DNA of 64,000 nt, from the NCBI RefSeq assembly GCF_003596405.1, contig NZ_QYUR01000002.1, forward strand, positions 1,566,501 to 1,630,500. The letters are read 5' to 3'. The notes under the pieces are model-generated. The model had not been told where the DNA came from, did no database searches, and was given only the letters and a program-made list of their open reading frames with translations. The stretch is from Pseudomonas cavernicola. Lineage in GTDB: Bacteria > Pseudomonadota > Gammaproteobacteria > Pseudomonadales > Pseudomonadaceae. The stretch's first letter is position 1. Every line of letters begins with the position of its first letter. The translations under genes were made by a program, and so were the position numbers. Below are positions 13,217 through 22,051 of this stretch, in pieces.

Positions 13217-13337
13217 GCTGCTGCGCTCGGCCATGCTGCGTTGAAAACAGGCTCGGAATGCTCATTGACTACAGTCAACTCCGCCTCCTCACCTGTTTTC
13301 GCCTTGCCTGACCTTCGCTCGCGACGCTTAGAATCGC
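13217..13337 (+). repeat. Dispersed palindromic repeat, copy A
   Basis: Starts right at the gltD stop. On the plus strand it carries GCTGCTGCGCT.GGCCATGC and later CGCCTTGCCTGACC..CGCTCGCGACG, which recur in reverse orientation at 35961-36016; a shorter relative lies at 32357-32420. Internal inverted repeats are GAAAACAGG/CCTGTTTTC (13243-13251, 13292-13300) and TTGACTACAGTCAA (13265-13278). Confidence 0.75.
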
Positions 13338-13412
13338 AGGCCGGGTAGAGCGAAGCGAAACCCAGCTTTGTCGCCAAGCAGGCTGGAGGGCGAGGCAAAT
13401 CGTCGCGATAGA

Positions 13413-13448
13413 CAAAAGGCACGGCACTCGCCGTGCCTTTTGTTTTGT
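13413..13448 (+). terminator. Rho-independent terminator after gltD
   Basis: Perfect 13-bp stem CAAAAGGCACGGC (13413-13425) / GCCGTGCCTTTTG (13430-13442) with loop ACTC, followed by TTTTG. The flanking A and T runs let it work in both directions. It separates gltBD from hemE. Confidence 0.85.
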
Positions 13449-13480
13449 GCTTTGCGACAATGCCTGATCTTTTCGCCTGT

Positions 13481-13520
13481 GGGTGGCGGATTACGCCGTG
13501 TTACGGCTAATCCACCCTAC
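13481..13520. repeat. Short palindromic repeat upstream of hemE
   Basis: GGGTGGCGGATTACGCCGTG and TTACGGCTAATCCACCCTAC form an imperfect hairpin of the 'GTAGGGTGGATTAGCC' kind common between Pseudomonas genes. Together with copy A and the terminator it accounts for most of the 336-base gltD-hemE gap. Confidence 0.6.
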
Positions 13521-13552
13521 AAAATGCCCACACTTTTTTGCTGGACGCTGCC

Positions 13553-14623
13553 ATGACTGCCTTGAAGAACGACCGCTTCCTCCGTGCCCTGCTCAAGCAA
13601 CCCGTCGACGTCACCCCGGTGTGGATGATGCGTCAGGCCGGTCGCTACCTGCCGGAGTACCGCGCCAGCCGCGCCAAAGCCGGTGACTTCATGAGTCTGA
13701 TGCAGAACCCGGAGTTCGCCTGCGAAGTCACCCTGCAGCCGCTGGATCGCTACCCGCAGCTGGATGCGGCGATCCTCTTCTCCGACATCCTGACCATTCC
13801 GGATGCCATGGGCCAGGGGCTGTATTTCGAGACGGGTGAAGGCCCACGTTTCAAGAAGGTCATCAGTACGCTGGCTGATATCGAGGCGCTGCCGATTCCC
13901 GATCCGGAAAATGACCTCGGCTATGTGATGAGCGCCGTACGCACCATCCGCAGTGCCCTGAATGGCCGCGTCCCGCTGATCGGCTTCTCCGGCAGCCCCT
14001 GGACCTTGGCCACCTATATGGTCGAAGGCGGTTCGTCGAAGGACTTCCGCAAGTCCAAAGCCATGCTCTATGACAACCCGCAGGCCATGCACCTGTTGCT
14101 CGACAAGCTGGCGCAGTCAGTGACCAGCTACCTGAACGGGCAGATTCGCGCCGGAGCCCAGGCCGTGCAGATATTCGATACCTGGGGCGGCAACCTGTCC
14201 GCTGCGGCGTATCAGGAGTTCTCCCTGGCCTATATGCAGAAGATCGTCGACGGCCTGATCCGCGAACACGACGGCCGAAAGGTGCCGGTGATCCTGTTCA
14301 CGAAGAACGGCGGCCTCTGGCTGGAGGACATGGCGGCCACCGGCGCCGATGCCCTGGGATTGGACTGGAGCTGCGACATCGGCGACGCCCGCCGCCGCGT
14401 CGGTGACAAGGTCGCTCTGCAAGGCAACATGGACCCCACCGTGCTGTACGCCCAGCCCGCCGCGATCCGCGCCGAAGTGGCGCGCATCCTCGCCAGCTAC
14501 GGCAAGGGTAGCGGCCATGTGTTCAACCTGGGCCACGGCATCACCCCGGAAGTCGACCCGGCGCATGCCGGCGCCTTCCTCGAGGCGGTGCATGAGTTCT
14601 CGGCGCAATATCACGCCGGATAA
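13553..14623 (+). CDS. hemE: Uroporphyrinogen decarboxylase
   Basis: Decarboxylates the four acetates of uroporphyrinogen III to give coproporphyrinogen III in heme synthesis. 356 residues, full length. The substrate-binding signature [16 protein letters not shown] is near residue 21 and [13 protein letters not shown] near residue 145. The ATG at 13553 is chosen over an in-frame TTG at 13538 because the family begins [13 protein letters not shown]. It has its own transcription unit after the gltD terminator. Confidence 0.97.
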   Translation: MTALKNDRFLRALLKQPVDVTPVWMMRQAGRYLPEYRASRAKAGDFMSLMQNPEFACEVTLQPLDRYPQLDAAILFSDILTIPDAMGQGLYFETGEGPRFKKVISTLADIEALPIPDPENDLGYVMSAVRTIRSALNGRVPLIGFSGSPWTLATYMVEGGSSKDFRKSKAMLYDNPQAMHLLLDKLAQSVTSYLNGQIRAGAQAVQIFDTWGGNLSAAAYQEFSLAYMQKIVDGLIREHDGRKVPVILFTKNGGLWLEDMAATGADALGLDWSCDIGDARRRVGDKVALQGNMDPTVLYAQPAAIRAEVARILASYGKGSGHVFNLGHGITPEVDPAHAGAFLEAVHEFSAQYHAG

Positions 14624-14699
14624 CCAGGGCGGCTACCGCCAGGCAGCGGCGCCCCAGAGAGTCTCCTCCCTGCGCGTCAGGTAACGGTCAACCGAGCCC

Positions 14700-14963
14700 T
14701 TATGGTTGTTGTTTATGCGCGTGGGGCAGCTTATTGACGCGGATGCCGCTGATGCCCAGGACCTCGGCCTGCTCCAGAATGTCTTCGGGCGAGGCACCGG
14801 CGGCGGGCATCAGCAGGCTGTTCTCGGCGTCGGCGTGGTGTAGCGCGATCAGGCGCAGCGCGGCGAGGTGAGCGTCGAGGCGCCCGGCGTCCGACTCGAC
14901 GATCCTGGTGTGCGGTTCGTCCTGGTAGCGATAGTTGATCTCGAATCTGTGCTGACTGGACAT
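14700..14963 (-). CDS. Small conserved hypothetical protein
   Basis: Encodes 87 residues from the ATG at 14963 (MSSQHRFEINYRYQDEPH). It has no signal peptide or membrane segment, and the composition is that of a soluble mixed alpha/beta protein with an acidic centre. It faces hemE with a 76-base gap. I do not recognise a function; the coding look and short unspliced reading frame support a real gene. A longer start at 15089 would add an Arg-rich leader that looks noncoding. Confidence 0.6.
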   Translation of the reverse strand: MSSQHRFEINYRYQDEPHTRIVESDAGRLDAHLAALRLIALHHADAENSLLMPAAGASPEDILEQAEVLGISGIRVNKLPHAHKQQP

Positions 14964-15104
14964 CGGGGCACCTCTGCTGCTGGGGCGGCGGATGACAATG
15001 GCGAGGGCGCTGCCGGTCATAGTCGCTGGCCGCTCGACTCGATCTTTTTCAGTGTAATAGCTCTGTCGGCAGCGCGAACGCCCTGGCATTGCCGGAACTT
15101 CGGT

Positions 15105-15362
15105 TCACGCGGCGGCAGTCAGGGTTGGCGCAAGCCTCTTGCCCGCCTGCACCAGCGCCTGCAGTTCGATGGCGCTGAGCGCCTCGGCGAAGGCCGGCAT
15201 CGCGCCCGTCCCCTTGCGGATAGCCGCGAGGATCTCCCCGTCGTTTTCCTTATCCTGCCAGCGCGCGCTGCTCAGCCTCTTGGCGTAATAGAGATAACCG
15301 CGCCAGGTATTGGCGCGGCAGTCCTCTGCATGGCACTTGGCGCAGTTTTTATGGCTGCCGGG
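15105..15362 (-). pseudogene. Truncated c-type cytochrome remnant
   Basis: The minus frame carries the heme-binding motif CAKCH at its start, then a cytochrome c tail (GYLYYAKR, a DGEILAAIRKGTGAMPAF core and a helix) ending in TGA at 15105. A stop codon (15363-15365) lies directly upstream of the motif, so there is no start codon and no signal peptide. The 5' end abuts the end of the broken serine hydrolase, so a deletion probably fused two old gene ends here. Confidence 0.65.
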
Positions 15363-16596
15363 TTATGTATGGGCCGCTGTCTCGCGGCTCATCGCGCGCG
15401 CCTGCCATGCGCAGCAATAGGCGATGGCCAACGCCGTTGCTCCAGTTGAAGCTGTTCTGCAGCACTACCACGGCGGCCTTGTGCTGTGTGTCCAGGCCTA
15501 GATAACTGGAGTAGCCCGCGACCAAACCGACTTGATAGGTGATTTTCCGCCCGCCGATGTCATCGACAATCCAGGCGATTGCGGCCGCTTCTTTGCGGCG
15601 ATTGACGCGCACCTGCAAGGTGTCCAGTAGCGCTGCATCCATCTTCGTGTTGGCGCTACTGTGCAGATGTGCCGCCGCGTAACTGAGCAAGTCATCGGCG
15701 TTGGAGTAGAGCGCGGCGGTGCCGTGCAGGATGTCGCTGAACTACCAGTCGGGAACGAGTTGCCCCCGGCGAATGAACTTGGGTTGGTCGCCGGCGTGGC
15801 CGCGCGCCCGGCTGGCGTAACCGGGTAAATGTTCCGGCAGGTAATCGGTGTTACTCAGCCCAAGAGGGGCGGCGACCCTCTCCTGCAACAATTCATCGAC
15901 CTTCTTACCGGTGCGCAACTCCAGCACATAACTCAGCAGACCATAACCGATGTTCGAATATTGTGGTTCGGCCTGTTCGGGCCTGTCGAAGTCGGCCAAG
16001 TAGTTAAGCAGATAGGTGTGATCGAAATGCCGGTAGAAGCTGTTGCCAGTGAACAGGTATTCAATGAAATAACTGAGTGTTTGCGGCGTCATCGGTTGGC
16101 GTGGCAGCCCGGAGGTGTGGGTGGCCAATTGCAGCAGGGTGATGTTCTTGGCGTCGTCACTCAGCGCCGTGTTGGCTGGCAATAGGCTCTCGAGGCTGTC
16201 ATTCCAGCTCAGCGTGCCGTCTTGCACCAGCAACGCGGCGATATCAGCCAAAAAGCCTTTGCTCAATGAGCCGACGGCGAACAGCGTATTGCCATCGGGC
16301 TTTTTGCCACTGAGCCGATCGGTAACGCCATAGCCGAAGAAGTGTTTTTGCCCATCGGCGGTCAGCACGCCAACTACGATGCCAGGGGTTCGTTTCTCGT
16401 CGACCAGCGGCTGGGCCAGGGAATCCACCTCGGCCTGTAAGTTGCCGCTGCGAGCAAAGCGCAGCGCTTGCTGATCGGAGGGATCGATCTGTATGCGCGA
16501 TAAGGTGCCGCAGGCCGTCAGGGAAAACAGGGCCAGGGCATAGCCGATGAGTTTGCCAAACGAATGCTGGCTGAATGCAGAGCTACATGGCCACAC
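15349..16596 (-). pseudogene. Serine hydrolase (beta-lactamase family) with an in-frame amber codon
   Basis: Class C beta-lactamase/esterase-like lipoprotein. From a probable GTG at 16596 the frame gives a lipobox LTAC, the SxxK motif in GSLSKGF and the YxN motif in YSNIGYG. A TAG at 15742-15744 after VPDW stops it, but the same frame continues without a shift as FSDILHGTAALYSNADDLL to a natural TAA at 15349. The single point nonsense change removes the last ~130 residues of the fold, so the product is probably inactive. Sequencing error or readthrough is possible. Confidence 0.75.
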
Positions 16597-16637
16597 GGCG
16601 ATATCTGGAGCTGATGGAGGGTTCAACCATGCTGGGT

Positions 16638-17039
16638 TTAGCGCTGCCCTAAGCTTTGCGTTTGTAACTCTTGGAGGATGCTGTTGCGCAGGTTGTTTAC
16701 CCAGCGGTTGTAGTTGCGATGAATTTCCCCGTCCTCGTAGTCGAGGCCCCAACTGCTGCGGTATTCGATGGCGAACTGGCTGGCGCTGTAGGGAATGCTG
16801 ATTTCCGCGTGGTGACGGCCGCGTTGGGTGATCTCTGCGCGGATCTCGGTTGGGCTGACGTGCTGCACCAACCACTGGCGTTTGTTCAGGGCGCTGACAA
16901 TCGCACGCTGCATTTCGGCGTCACTGCGTATGCTGGCGGCCGGGGCGCTTTGCTGGATGTTCTCGACAGGCTTGCTGGTACAGCCAACCAGGGTGCTCAG
17001 TCCGATGGACAGCAGCAGCGCACGAATCAGGTGGGACAT
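16638..17039 (-). CDS. Putative lipoprotein of the APE locus edge
   Basis: 133 residues with a lipoprotein signal peptide and lipobox LVGC (Cys20). The mature part is short, with alternating strands and a Trp/Tyr-rich centre (SSWGLDYEDGEIHRNYNRWV). It lies 30 bases downstream of the last ketosynthase on the same strand and may be the final gene of the APE transcript. I recognise no named function; an envelope role is inferred only from the signal and position. Confidence 0.65.
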   Translation of the reverse strand: MSHLIRALLLSIGLSTLVGCTSKPVENIQQSAPAASIRSDAEMQRAIVSALNKRQWLVQHVSPTEIRAEITQRGRHHAEISIPYSASQFAIEYRSSWGLDYEDGEIHRNYNRWVNNLRNSILQELQTQSLGQR

Positions 17040-17069
17040 TCCTTAATCTCCGTTAGTTATGGGTTGGCT

Positions 17070-18296
17070 TCAGCGCCAGCGGCGGAAAATCAACGACGTG
17101 TTGACCCCGCCAAAGGCAAAGTTGTTGTTCATCACGTACTCGTTGCTCATCCGCCGAGCCTCGCCGCGCAGGTAGTCCAGCTCGCCGCACTGCGGGTCGA
17201 TGTGGTCGAGGTTGAGGGTGTGGATGTAGTTGTCGCGGTTGAGCATCTCGATGCTGAACCAGGACTCCAGTGCGCCGCAGGCTCCCAGGGTGTGGCCGAG
17301 AAAGCTCTTCTGCGAGCTGATCGGCATGCGTGCGCCGAACAGGCTGCTGGTGGCCAGGGTTTCGGCGATGTCGCCTTGCTCGGTCGCGGTGCCGTGACCG
17401 TTGACGTAGCCGATGGCGGTGGGCGGCAGGTTGGCATCTTCCAGCGCCAGCTCCATCGCCCGGCGCATGGTCAGCTGTTCGGGCTTGGTGGCGTGCTGGC
17501 CGTCGGCATTGCTGCCAAAACCGACGATCTCGGCATGGATCTGCGCGCCGCGGGCGAGGGCATGCTCCAGCTCTTCGAGTACCAGGATGCCGGCGCCTTC
17601 ACCGATCACCAGGCCGTCGCGGCCGCTGTCATAGGGGCGTGGCGAGGTGTGCGGGGCATCGTTCTTCAGGCTGGTGGCATAGAGCGCGTCGAAGACCATC
17701 GCCTCGGTCGGGCAAAGCTCTTCGGCGCCACCGGCGAGCATCAGCGGCAGGCGGCCGAACTTGATCGCCTCATAGGCGTAGCCGATGCCCTGGCTGCCGC
17801 TGGTGCAGGCACTGGAGGTCGGAATCAGCCGGCCCTTGAGGCCGAAGAAGATGCTGATATTGGCCGCCGTGGTGTGCGGCATCATGCGGATATAGGAGTT
17901 GGCGTTGAGGCCATCGGCGACCGAGTTGATAAGCATATTGCCGAAAGTCTTCATCTCGTCGGTGCTGCCGGTGGACGAGCCGCAAGCCACCCCCATGCGC
18001 CCGTCGCGGATCGATTCATCATCGAGCAGTCCGGCATCCGCCAGGGCTTGCTCGGCGGCCAGCACCACCAGCCGCGAGACCCGGCCCATGCTGCGCAGCT
18101 GCTTGCGGGTCCAGGCCTTGGGCACGGAGAAATCGTCGATTGGCCCGGCCAGACGGGTGTTCAGCTCGGTAAAGCGATCCCATTCGTGCATCCGCCGAAT
18201 GCCGCTGCGGTTGGCGCGAAAATTCGCCTCGATGCTGGCCCAGTCGCTGCCGAGCGAGGTGATGCCGGCCATGCCGGTGACGACCACACGTTTCAT
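17070..18296 (-). CDS. Beta-ketoacyl-ACP synthase of aryl polyene locus (ApeR position)
   Basis: FabF-type condensing enzyme, 408 residues, in the last polyketide gene of the operon. The catalytic triad is complete: Cys in SSACTSGSQG, His in NGHGTATEQGD and His in FLGHTLGACGA. The start overlaps the ketoreductase stop (TAATG). In characterised APE systems a second ketosynthase in this position takes part in starter condensation or chain extension; that role is inferred here. Confidence 0.88.
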   Translation of the reverse strand: MKRVVVTGMAGITSLGSDWASIEANFRANRSGIRRMHEWDRFTELNTRLAGPIDDFSVPKAWTRKQLRSMGRVSRLVVLAAEQALADAGLLDDESIRDGRMGVACGSSTGSTDEMKTFGNMLINSVADGLNANSYIRMMPHTTAANISIFFGLKGRLIPTSSACTSGSQGIGYAYEAIKFGRLPLMLAGGAEELCPTEAMVFDALYATSLKNDAPHTSPRPYDSGRDGLVIGEGAGILVLEELEHALARGAQIHAEIVGFGSNADGQHATKPEQLTMRRAMELALEDANLPPTAIGYVNGHGTATEQGDIAETLATSSLFGARMPISSQKSFLGHTLGACGALESWFSIEMLNRDNYIHTLNLDHIDPQCGELDYLRGEARRMSNEYVMNNNFAFGGVNTSLIFRRWR

Positions 18297-19024
18297 TAAC
18301 AGAGCCCTCCGTTGACCGCGAGGACTTGGCGGGTGATATAGGCCGCTTCATCCGACATCAAAAAATTCACCGCGCCGGCGACTTCCTCGGGCGTGCCCAG
18401 GCGTTGGGCCGGGATCATCTTCAGCAGTTCCTCGACCGGCACCTGCTCATCCAGCAGGGCGGTGTCGATCAGCCCTGGGGCAACGCAGTTGACGGTGATC
18501 TTGCGCTTGCCCAGCTCGATCGCCAGGGCCTTGGCCGCACCGATCACACCGGCTTTGGAGGCGCTGTAATTGACCTGGCCACGGTTGCCGATCAGCCCGG
18601 AGACCGAGGTGATGCAGACGATCCGTCCGGCTTTGCGCCGACGGATCATCGGCATGATCAGCGGATGCAGGACGTTGTAGAAACCGTCCAGGTTAGTGCG
18701 CACGACCAGGTCCCAGTCCTCTTCGCTCAGCGCCGGGAAGGCGCCGTCGCGGGTCAGGCCGGCGTTGCAGACCACCCCATAGTAAGCGCCATGGGCTGCG
18801 ACATCGGCTTCCAGTTGCTCGCGGCAGGCTGCGCGCTCGGCCACATCGAATTGCAGGATGCGCGCCTGGCGGCCGAGGCCGAGGATTTGTGCGCGTACCG
18901 CTTCGGCTTCGGCACGGCCACTGCGGCAGTGCAGCACCAGGTCATAGCCGGCGCGGGCCAGGCGCAGCGCAATGGCGCGGCCGATGCCACGGCTGGAGCC
19001 GGTTACCAGAATCGATTCAGTCAT
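18296..19024 (-). CDS. 3-ketoacyl-ACP reductase of aryl polyene locus (FabG-like, ApeQ position)
   Basis: Short-chain dehydrogenase of 242 residues that would reduce the beta-keto group of the growing polyene. It shows the NADPH-binding TGSSRGIG at residue 8, the NAG segment, the catalytic Ser in ITSVSG and YSASK. The region around its start codon is partly duplicated 91 bases upstream (18986-19131). It is translationally coupled to the downstream ketosynthase. Confidence 0.9.
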   Translation of the reverse strand: MTESILVTGSSRGIGRAIALRLARAGYDLVLHCRSGRAEAEAVRAQILGLGRQARILQFDVAERAACREQLEADVAAHGAYYGVVCNAGLTRDGAFPALSEEDWDLVVRTNLDGFYNVLHPLIMPMIRRRKAGRIVCITSVSGLIGNRGQVNYSASKAGVIGAAKALAIELGKRKITVNCVAPGLIDTALLDEQVPVEELLKMIPAQRLGTPEEVAGAVNFLMSDEAAYITRQVLAVNGGLC

Positions 19025-19131
19025 GTGCGGGCTCTTGAAAGTCTTGACGGTGGCGCCCCATCGCGCGGGCTACAAGGCCACGGCTGGAGCCAGTTACCAG
19101 AATCGATTCAGTCATGTGCAGGCTCTTCAAG
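18986..19131 (-). repeat. Direct duplication of the ketoreductase 5' end
   Basis: A ~55-base segment at 18986-19040 recurs at 19077-19131 with few changes (offset 91 bases). The upstream copy still encodes the FabG N-terminus MTESILVTGSSRG before running out of frame. It indicates a local duplication and decay between the dehydratase and ketoreductase genes. Confidence 0.8.
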
Positions 19132-19563
19132 GTAGCTGGCCACTTGTGGTGGGCGAAACACATTCAGGCGGGCTTCGGCATGAATATCGGGGCCGCGCAG
19201 GTGGCATTCGAAAACGCCCATGCCGTTGTCGTCCTGTAGCGAGCGGATAGCGTGGATCTGCAACTCAGTTCCGGCCGGGAAGGCCTCGACGTTGCACTGA
19301 AAACTGCGGGTGCCGAGTAGAAAACCCAGCTCCACCGACTCCCCGGCCTGTCGCGCATGGCAACCGGCATACGCGGCGATGCTCTGCGCCATCAGTTCGA
19401 CGCCGACCCAGGCTGGCAGGCTGCCGTCAGCCCGGTTGAACAGACCGCCGGGGCGCACGGTAAGTTGCGTGCGCACGTCCTCCTCACCGAAGCTGAGAAC
19501 CCGGTCCAGCAGGATCATGTCGCCGGCGTGCGGCAGCAGTTCGGCGATAGGCCAGAGGCTCAT
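19108..19563 (-). CDS. 3-hydroxyacyl-ACP dehydratase, hotdog fold (ApeP position)
   Basis: 151-residue FabA/FabZ-related dehydratase that would introduce the polyene double bonds. The active-site His is in HAGDMILLDRV (residue 12) and the acidic partner in AWVGVELMAQS on the hotdog helix. The start overlaps the ketosynthase stop by four bases, and its C-terminus (EEPAHD) runs into the relic FabG start, so its tail may have been reshaped by the duplication. Confidence 0.85.
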   Translation of the reverse strand: MSLWPIAELLPHAGDMILLDRVLSFGEEDVRTQLTVRPGGLFNRADGSLPAWVGVELMAQSIAAYAGCHARQAGESVELGFLLGTRSFQCNVEAFPAGTELQIHAIRSLQDDNGMGVFECHLRGPDIHAEARLNVFRPPQVASYLEEPAHD

Positions 19564-20774
19564 GGCGTGTTCTCCGCCAGGTTGCCGAGCACCAGGCTGA
19601 CATTGCTGCCGCCGAAGGCGAAGGAGTTGCTCATCATCCGCCGTGGCGTGTCACCGGTAAGGCGGCTCTGCGCCGTCGTCAGCTTGAGGGCGGGCAAATG
19701 CGGGTCGGCCTCGGCGTCCCATAGATGCGGCGGCAAGCGCTGCTCGCGGTTCTCGGCGGACAGGCTCAGCCAGCAGAACGCAGCTTCCAATGCACCTGCC
19801 GCCCCCAGCGTGTGGCCGGTCAGCGGCTTGGTCGATGAACAGGGCACACCCGCCGGGAACACCGCGTCGACGGCCAGGCTTTCCATGGCGTCGTTATGGC
19901 TGGTGGCGGTGCCGTGCAGGTTCAGATAATTGATCTGCTCGGCCGCCAGGCCGGCATCCGTCAGGGCCGCGCGCATCACCTGCTGGGCGCCTCGGCCCTG
20001 CGGATCGGGCGCGGAGATATGGTGCGCATCGGAGTTGGCCGCAGCGCCGAGCAAGGCGATAGGTACGGCCGTTTGGCATAGCCGCTCTTTCGTCATGAGG
20101 AAGAGCACCGCCGCTTCGCCGATATTGATGCCGGCGCGGTTGCGCGAGAACGGATTGCAGCGTTCGCTCGCCAGCGCCTCCAGCGAGCCGAAGCCGTTCA
20201 GCGTCAGTTGGCAAAGCGAGTCGACGCCGCCGCAGAGCACCGCATCGCAAATGCCGGAGTCGAGCAGGCGGCGGGCACTGAGCAGGGCGCGAGCGCTGGA
20301 GGTGCAGGCGGTGGAAATCACATAGGCCGGGCCGCTCAGTTGCAGCCAGTCGGCGAGAAAGGCGGCTGGGGCGGCCAGTTCCTGTTGCCCATAGTGGTAG
20401 GTCGCGGGGAACTCGCCGTCCTGCAGGTAGCCGGAAACCCCCTGAGTGGCTTCATGGATACCGCTGGTGCTGGTGCCGAGGATCACCCCGACCCGCGCGC
20501 GACCATAGCGGGCGATGGCCTGCTGGATGTCCGTGTCGATCTCCAGGGCGGCCGCCAGTAGCAGCCGATTGTTGCGTGTCGCCTGGGAGGTGCTTACGCC
20601 GGGTAGCTCAGGCAAGGCGCTGGTTATCGCGCCGACCGGCAGGCTGCGTTCCGGCACCCAGCCGTCTTGTCGGCGCAGGCCCGAAGCGTCGCCGGCGTAC
20701 AGCCGTTCAGCCACGGCCTGCTTGCCACTGCCGAGTGCGCAGAGCAGCCCGAGGGCATTCAGGTACGCGGTCAT
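19560..20774 (-). CDS. Beta-ketoacyl-ACP synthase of aryl polyene locus (ApeO position)
   Basis: 404-residue FabF-like condensing enzyme with an intact Cys-His-His set: STACTSSARA, LHGTATSHND and LTGHTLGAAGA. In known APE systems the corresponding protein forms a heterodimer with the short chain-length-factor-like protein, which in this window is encoded at the far 5' end of the operon (34895-35620). Its stop overlaps the dehydratase start. There is a 22-base gap to the DUF3261 gene upstream. Confidence 0.88.
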   Translation of the reverse strand: MTAYLNALGLLCALGSGKQAVAERLYAGDASGLRRQDGWVPERSLPVGAITSALPELPGVSTSQATRNNRLLLAAALEIDTDIQQAIARYGRARVGVILGTSTSGIHEATQGVSGYLQDGEFPATYHYGQQELAAPAAFLADWLQLSGPAYVISTACTSSARALLSARRLLDSGICDAVLCGGVDSLCQLTLNGFGSLEALASERCNPFSRNRAGINIGEAAVLFLMTKERLCQTAVPIALLGAAANSDAHHISAPDPQGRGAQQVMRAALTDAGLAAEQINYLNLHGTATSHNDAMESLAVDAVFPAGVPCSSTKPLTGHTLGAAGALEAAFCWLSLSAENREQRLPPHLWDAEADPHLPALKLTTAQSRLTGDTPRRMMSNSFAFGGSNVSLVLGNLAENTP

Positions 20775-20796
20775 TGGAGTGGGCCTTGCTTGATCA

Positions 20797-21285
20797 TTAC
20801 AGCGTCTCGACGCGATAGCTCAGACCGTTGGCGGTCTTGAGCTGAAAATTCAGGGGTTGCTGGTAACGGATCTGCCAGCGCGGGCTGCCGGCCTCGCGCA
20901 GCGTGCGTTGCTGGCCCTGTACCTGCCAGTCGTCCGTGGCATAGCGTTGCGCCAGTTCTGTTTCCGGGGTCAGGGCAAACAGCAGGGCGGCGAACAGTTC
21001 ACGGGCTTGCGGGTTAGGCGGCAGCAGGCCGTCATTTTGCCATTGACTGCCGGTCAAAAGCTGACGGGCCAGCGGAATTCCCAGCGGGTCGAGCAGCGAC
21101 CAGCGCAGTGCAAGGGTTTCTTGCTGCACCACCAAGAGCCAGTCCTGGGTCTGTCCGGCTTGCTCGCGCTGTACATGCAGTTGCAGCGGCCACGCCAGTG
21201 TCGGCGCGGTGCTGGGTAACGGTGCTTGCTGAGCGCAGGCCGCCAGCAACAGCAGCAGGGGCAGCCAGAGCCGGCGCATCATCAT
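20797..21285 (-). CDS. DUF3261 family lipoprotein
   Basis: 162 residues from the first of three consecutive Met codons; the four-base overlap with the methyltransferase stop supports this start. It has a lipoprotein signal with lipobox LAAC, followed by a beta-rich domain resembling outer-membrane lipoprotein carriers (repeated strand pattern ending RYQQPLNFQLKTANGLSY). DUF3261 proteins are regular members of APE clusters; a role in moving or anchoring the pigment in the outer membrane is inferred. Confidence 0.8.
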   Translation of the reverse strand: MMMRRLWLPLLLLLAACAQQAPLPSTAPTLAWPLQLHVQREQAGQTQDWLLVVQQETLALRWSLLDPLGIPLARQLLTGSQWQNDGLLPPNPQARELFAALLFALTPETELAQRYATDDWQVQGQQRTLREAGSPRWQIRYQQPLNFQLKTANGLSYRVETL

Positions 21286-22007
21286 GGGTTCGGTTCCAAC
21301 GGTTTGCGCACGGCGGCGTTGATCAGGGTTTCCTCGCGTTGGCCAAACGGCTTCGGCTGGCGCAGGCCCCAGCGCTCCAGCAGGCCGAAGTCGCGGGAGC
21401 GGCTCCACCACAGATAGGGGTAGGACAGATTCTGCGGGCCGAACTCGAAGCCCTGTTCGCGCAGCATCCGCAGGTAGCCGTCGGCGCTTTTTTGCACCTG
21501 CATCGGGTGGCGAAACAGCCAACGGATCACCCAGGTGTCGATATAGGCCTTGGTCGATTCGGCGAACAGCAACCAGCCGCCCGGTTTCAGCACGCGCCAG
21601 AACTCGGCCAGCGCCTGCTGCTGTTCGACCAGATGATGGAAGGTTTGGTGGCAGAAGAGGATGTCGACACTCGCCGAGGGCCGCTGGATGGCGGCGCAGT
21701 CACTGCTGAACAGCTCGACGGTGAGGCCTTGGCGCCCGGCTTCGGCACGGCTCAGGGCCAGGCTTTGCGGGTCGGCATCCAAGCCCTGCAAATGTTGCGG
21801 CGCAAAGGCCTCCTGCAACAGGCGGAAGGATTTGCCCTGGCCACAACCGACATCGAGCAGCACGACGTTAGTGGGCAGTGGCTGGTCGATCAAGCGTTGC
21901 AGGTCGTTGATCGCCACGCGCAGCACATGCTGCTGCCAGACCTGGCTCTGCAAGAACCAGAAGCCGAAGCGGGTTTCTGCAACGTAGTTAGCGGCGGCTG
22001 GGTTCAT
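21282..22007 (-). CDS. SAM-dependent methyltransferase of aryl polyene locus
   Basis: Class I methyltransferase, 241 residues. Motif I is LLDVGCGQGKSFRLL near residue 50, followed by the acidic motif II (GLDADP), then the post-I region and LKPGGWLL. It probably methylates the aryl head group, as methoxy or methyl aryl groups occur in known APEs; the exact position cannot be read from sequence. It lies directly between the oxidoreductase and the DUF3261 gene. Confidence 0.82.
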   Translation of the reverse strand: MNPAAANYVAETRFGFWFLQSQVWQQHVLRVAINDLQRLIDQPLPTNVVLLDVGCGQGKSFRLLQEAFAPQHLQGLDADPQSLALSRAEAGRQGLTVELFSSDCAAIQRPSASVDILFCHQTFHHLVEQQQALAEFWRVLKPGGWLLFAESTKAYIDTWVIRWLFRHPMQVQKSADGYLRMLREQGFEFGPQNLSYPYLWWSRSRDFGLLERWGLRQPKPFGQREETLINAAVRKPLEPNP

Positions 22008-22051
22008 AGAAGTCCTTTTCTGTTTCTAAGTGCAGTCAAGTCGAAGCGCAT

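Noticed and set aside
16671..18299. Long open frame on the plus strand (542 codons)
   Set aside because: It is antisense to the ketosynthase and lipoprotein genes, has a repetitive Ala/Val/Gly composition and no start context; the minus frames have full family motifs.
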